Assembly (NCBI GenBank): GCA_026129465.1
Contig: JAHCIA010000001.1
Span: 1,869,964 to 1,933,963 of the forward strand
Reading direction: 5' to 3'
Source: Flavobacteriales bacterium
Lineage (GTDB): Bacteria; Bacteroidota; Bacteroidia; Flavobacteriales_F; PHOS-HE28
DNA length: 64,000 nucleotides
This document shows positions 61,503 through 64,000 of this stretch, one piece after another; the first letter of the stretch is position 1; every line of letters starts with the position of its first letter. A program made the position numbers and the translations under genes. The notes below the pieces were generated by a model. The model did not search any database. It was not told the origin of the DNA and saw only the letters and a program-made list of their open reading frames with translations.

Positions 61503-63400
61503 TGCAGGATACCATGAAAAAGCTCCTCCTGATCCTTCCCGTGGCCCTGGTCCTGGGCTCCTGCACGCGCTATCACCTGGCCAGCGGCGACCGCGCGCAT
61601 GACCGCATGGCCTACGCGCAGGCCACCCACCACTACGAGCGTGCCCTGGGCCGCATCGAGGACCGGGACGCCGCCCTGCGCGCCGCCGACGCATTCCAGC
61701 GCCAGCACCAGATGGGCCGCGCCGCACAATGGTTCGCCCACGCCGAAAGGATATCCGAGCTGCGCGGCCACGACGCATTGCGCTACGGCCAGGTGCTGCA
61801 GGGTCTTGGACGCAACGAACAGGCCACGCTCCTCTTCGAAAGGGCGCTCACCGATGACCCCGCGGACGCCATTGCGCTGGGTCTCTGGCAAGCCGCGGAG
61901 CGACGCCAGGAATTCTTCGTGGACACCACGCTCTTCACCTTGGATCCCTTGAACATCGAAGGCATGACCGGGGTTTTCGCGGTGGTGCCCCATCGCGATG
62001 GGATCGTCTTCGCCGGAGAGCGCGCGGCGAAAGCGGGACGCGGCAATCCCTGGAACGGCAACTCCTTCATCGACCTCTACACCGCGAAGCCCTTGAACGG
62101 TGGCGCTTGGTCACGGCCAGAGCCCTTGCCAGGAACAGTCAACGGACGATTCCACGACGGCCCGGCCGTGTTCAGCACGGATGGCCGCGAGATGTACTTC
62201 ACCCGGAGCGATTACTACAAGTTCCGACTCAACAAGGATGAAGGCGCCACCAGTCACCTCAAGCTGTTCCGCGCGCAGCGCGATCCGAACGGGAACTGGG
62301 GCGAGATCCACCAATTCGCTTACAACACCCACGGCTACAGCACCGGCCACGCCGCGATGAGCACCGATGGCAACACGCTGTACTTCGTCAGTGATCGGCC
62401 AGGCGGTTACGGCGGTACGGACATCTATCGCTGCCAGCGACTGGAGGAAGGCTGGTCCGAACCGGTGAACCTCGGCCCTGTGGTGAATACGGCCGGCAAT
62501 GAGATGTTCCCCACCATCAGCGGCGATTCGCTCTTCTTCTCCAGCGATGGCCATCCTGGCATCGGTGGTCTGGACATCTTCCTGACCACGCCGGTGGCCG
62601 ACGGCTGGACCACGCCGGCGAACATGAACTACCCGATCAACAGCACCAGCGACGACTTCGCGCTGGTGATGTCGCCGGGTGGTACGGACGGCTACCTGAG
62701 CAGTGACCGCAGCGGCAGAGACAAGGCCTACACCTTCCAAGGGCATGAGCCCACCTTGGTCGTGCATGGCATCTTCTTGAACGATGAGACCGGCGAACCG
62801 ATGCCCGATGTGGAGGTTCGGCTGCTGGACCTGACGACCGGCGAGGCGATGACCATGCTCACCGGGCCGGACGGCCACTATCGCTTCGACATGAAGAAGG
62901 ACAGCGACTACCGGCTTTCCGGCAGCAAGAACGGCATGTTCACCGAGAGCCGCGACATCAGCACGCAGGGCCAGCGTGTGAGCCGAACCTGGACGGAGAA
63001 CTTCGAGTTGAAGGAAGTGGTCATCGAGAAGCCCATCCTGGTGGAGAACATCTACTACGACTATGACCGCTGGGACATCCGTGCGGACGCCGCCGCCGAG
63101 CTGGACAAACTGGCGCGCATCTTCATCGACAACCCGAACCTGAGCTTCGAACTCAGTTCGCACACCGACAGCCGCGCGAGCGACCTGTACAATCTTGTGC
63201 TGAGCGAGGCACGGGCGAATAGCGCGGTGGACTACCTGATCCGCAAGGGCGTGGGGCCGGATCGCATCGTAGCGAAAGGCTACGGCGAACGCCGCCTGGT
63301 GAACCACTGCCGCGACGGGGTGGAATGCACCGAGGAGGAACACCAGGCCAACCGCCGCACGGAGTTCAAGGTGACGAAGGTGACGCCCTCACTGCCCTGA
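61502..63400 (+). CDS. PorE-like OmpA-family lipoprotein (TPR, PD40 propeller, CNA-B-like, OmpA)
   Basis: 632 residues from the overlapping ATG, or 628 from MKKLLLILPVALVLGSC, a lipoprotein signal. TPR-like helices come first (AYAQATHHYERALGRIEDRD), then WD40-like PD40 blades (STDGREMYFTRSDYY, STDGNTLYFVSDRPGGYGG, DSLFFSSDGHPGIGGLDIF), then a carboxypeptidase-regulatory type domain (DVEVRLLDLTTGEAMTMLTG), and last a peptidoglycan-binding OmpA domain (LSSHTDSRASDLYNLVLSEA, ANRRTEFKV). This order matches PorE, which ties the T9SS to peptidoglycan. Position after sprF suggests it serves the giant protein. Confidence 0.9.
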   Translation: MQDTMKKLLLILPVALVLGSCTRYHLASGDRAHDRMAYAQATHHYERALGRIEDRDAALRAADAFQRQHQMGRAAQWFAHAERISELRGHDALRYGQVLQGLGRNEQATLLFERALTDDPADAIALGLWQAAERRQEFFVDTTLFTLDPLNIEGMTGVFAVVPHRDGIVFAGERAAKAGRGNPWNGNSFIDLYTAKPLNGGAWSRPEPLPGTVNGRFHDGPAVFSTDGREMYFTRSDYYKFRLNKDEGATSHLKLFRAQRDPNGNWGEIHQFAYNTHGYSTGHAAMSTDGNTLYFVSDRPGGYGGTDIYRCQRLEEGWSEPVNLGPVVNTAGNEMFPTISGDSLFFSSDGHPGIGGLDIFLTTPVADGWTTPANMNYPINSTSDDFALVMSPGGTDGYLSSDRSGRDKAYTFQGHEPTLVVHGIFLNDETGEPMPDVEVRLLDLTTGEAMTMLTGPDGHYRFDMKKDSDYRLSGSKNGMFTESRDISTQGQRVSRTWTENFELKEVVIEKPILVENIYYDYDRWDIRADAAAELDKLARIFIDNPNLSFELSSHTDSRASDLYNLVLSEARANSAVDYLIRKGVGPDRIVAKGYGERRLVNHCRDGVECTEEEHQANRRTEFKVTKVTPSLP

Positions 63401-63423
63401 TCAGGTGATCGCGGTGGCGGTCA

Positions 63424-64000
63424 TCACTTGGCCATCAAGCGGCCGCCGGCACGTTTCACGGCCTGTTGGAAGGTGATGTCCTCCGCATGTCCAGTGGCCC
63501 AGGCGAGCACATCGAAATACTTCAGCACCAGGCTCTCGTTCGGGTCCTCGAACAGTTCGAGGAAGGTGTCGCGCAGGGACACGAAGAGGTTGCGCTTCAC
63601 TTCGGGGTCCCCGGCACGGGCCAGCTTCTTGATGTGCTCGATGAGCGTGACCTCCACCTGATGCGCACGGTGGTGCTTGCTGAGGAAGCGTTGCGTGGAA
63701 CGAACGATGTATTCCAGCAGGTCGTAGTTGCCCAGTTCGTAATGGACCACCAGGTTGAAGAGCCGCGCGTAAGTGAATATGTCCTGGCGCAGGGTGGGTT
63801 CATTGTCGTTGAGCACCTTGTTGAGCCAGAACAAGGCCTTGTTGAACTGCCCCGCGCCGAAATGGACACAGGCCAGCGCGAAATGGAATTCCAGTTCATG
63901 CTCCTTGTGGAGCCTTGGTCCGATCCGCTCCATGCCTTGCAGGATGTCATCCACCAGGGCCAGGGCCTTCTCATGGTCACCGGCACGGTCCAGCAGACGC
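63424..64000 (-). CDS. Helical-repeat protein of unknown function (5' part outside window)
   Basis: The gene runs leftward and enters from beyond the window; the visible 192 residues are its C-terminal part, in frame up to the window edge (ending reads RLLDRAGDHEKALALVDDIL at the start). The sequence is nearly all helical with TPR-like periodicity (ACVHFGAGQFNKALFWLNKV, FNLVVHYELGNYDLLEYIVR). The closing segment is FQQAVKRAGGRLMAK. No enzyme motif is visible. It is convergent with the PorE-like gene, 23 bases apart. Confidence 0.75.
   Translation of the reverse strand, partial: RLLDRAGDHEKALALVDDILQGMERIGPRLHKEHELEFHFALACVHFGAGQFNKALFWLNKVLNDNEPTLRQDIFTYARLFNLVVHYELGNYDLLEYIVRSTQRFLSKHHRAHQVEVTLIEHIKKLARAGDPEVKRNLFVSLRDTFLELFEDPNESLVLKYFDVLAWATGHAEDITFQQAVKRAGGRLMAK

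Noticed and set aside
63401..63423. Possible hairpin between the PorE-like gene and the last gene
   Set aside because: Only a 5-bp stem (GTGAT/ATCAC) could be drawn, too weak to call.

Overview
The window reads as chromosome of a GC-rich member of the Bacteroidota, most likely a Flavobacteriales-type lineage. The case rests on gene families, not on rRNA, which is absent here: type IX secretion (T9SS) parts PorU, PorV, PorP/SprF and a PorE-like OmpA lipoprotein, a giant SprB-like surface protein, T9SS C-terminal sorting domains, a GWxTD-domain lipoprotein, a DUF5686-type outer-membrane protein, PurS, and several boxes resembling the Bacteroidota -7 element TAnnTTTG. Genes are tightly packed, often with ATGA or TGATG start/stop overlaps, and no gene-free stretch exceeds about 215 bases. 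I saw no rRNA, tRNA or CRISPR array.

Layout. 1-302 is the zinc-binding tail of SecA. 383-5833 is a leftward run: a free-standing DsbD-alpha domain protein, full-length DsbD, GmhA-like sugar isomerase, YifB and a TonB-domain protein. 5911-8886 (leftward) holds a conserved small protein, TilS and PabB. 9056-10369 is a T9SS cargo protein whose 3' end overlaps convergent lnt. 12060-18325 is porV-porU. 18409-19442 is pssA-purS. 19481-23575 is tatC, a DUF5686 protein and lptB (leftward). 23716-32222 is a long rightward run: lpxK, purine nucleoside phosphorylase, gatB, a TlpA-type lipoprotein, an M1 metallopeptidase and lpxH. 32297-35475 is a compact three-gene module (SH3 + TIGR02594/CHAP-like hydrolase, a membrane protein of unknown function, a metal-dependent amidohydrolase); it is my best candidate for an undescribed system. 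35536-38264 is gap, lipA and a beta-barrel protein.

The accessory zone is 38478-44535. A subtilisin-like T9SS protease lacks any visible signal peptide. It is followed 2 bases later by a T9SS repeat protein that an IS1595-family element (about 1.83 kb) has cut in two. The element has 28-bp terminal inverted repeats, a DDE transposase and a membrane-anchored passenger gene. Removing the element plus one copy of the target duplication restores the reading frame.

44648-51988 is mostly housekeeping: a 42-residue lipoprotein with its own promoter and terminator, ung, a BamA/Omp85-like protein, an L,D-transpeptidase, rmuC, a GWxTD protein, rlmB and a small exported protein. 52042-63400 is a coupled T9SS surface module: a 2,835-residue SprB-like protein with 28 repeats (counted by eye), PorP/SprF and a PorE-like lipoprotein. 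The window ends inside a leftward helical-repeat gene.

A theme runs through the window: envelope building (LpxK, LpxH, LptB, Lnt, PssA, TatC), disulfide supply (DsbD and its satellite) and T9SS export and anchoring. The cysteine-paired repeats of the giant protein are a plausible customer of the DsbD system. All family names come from motif recognition by eye; no database search was possible.
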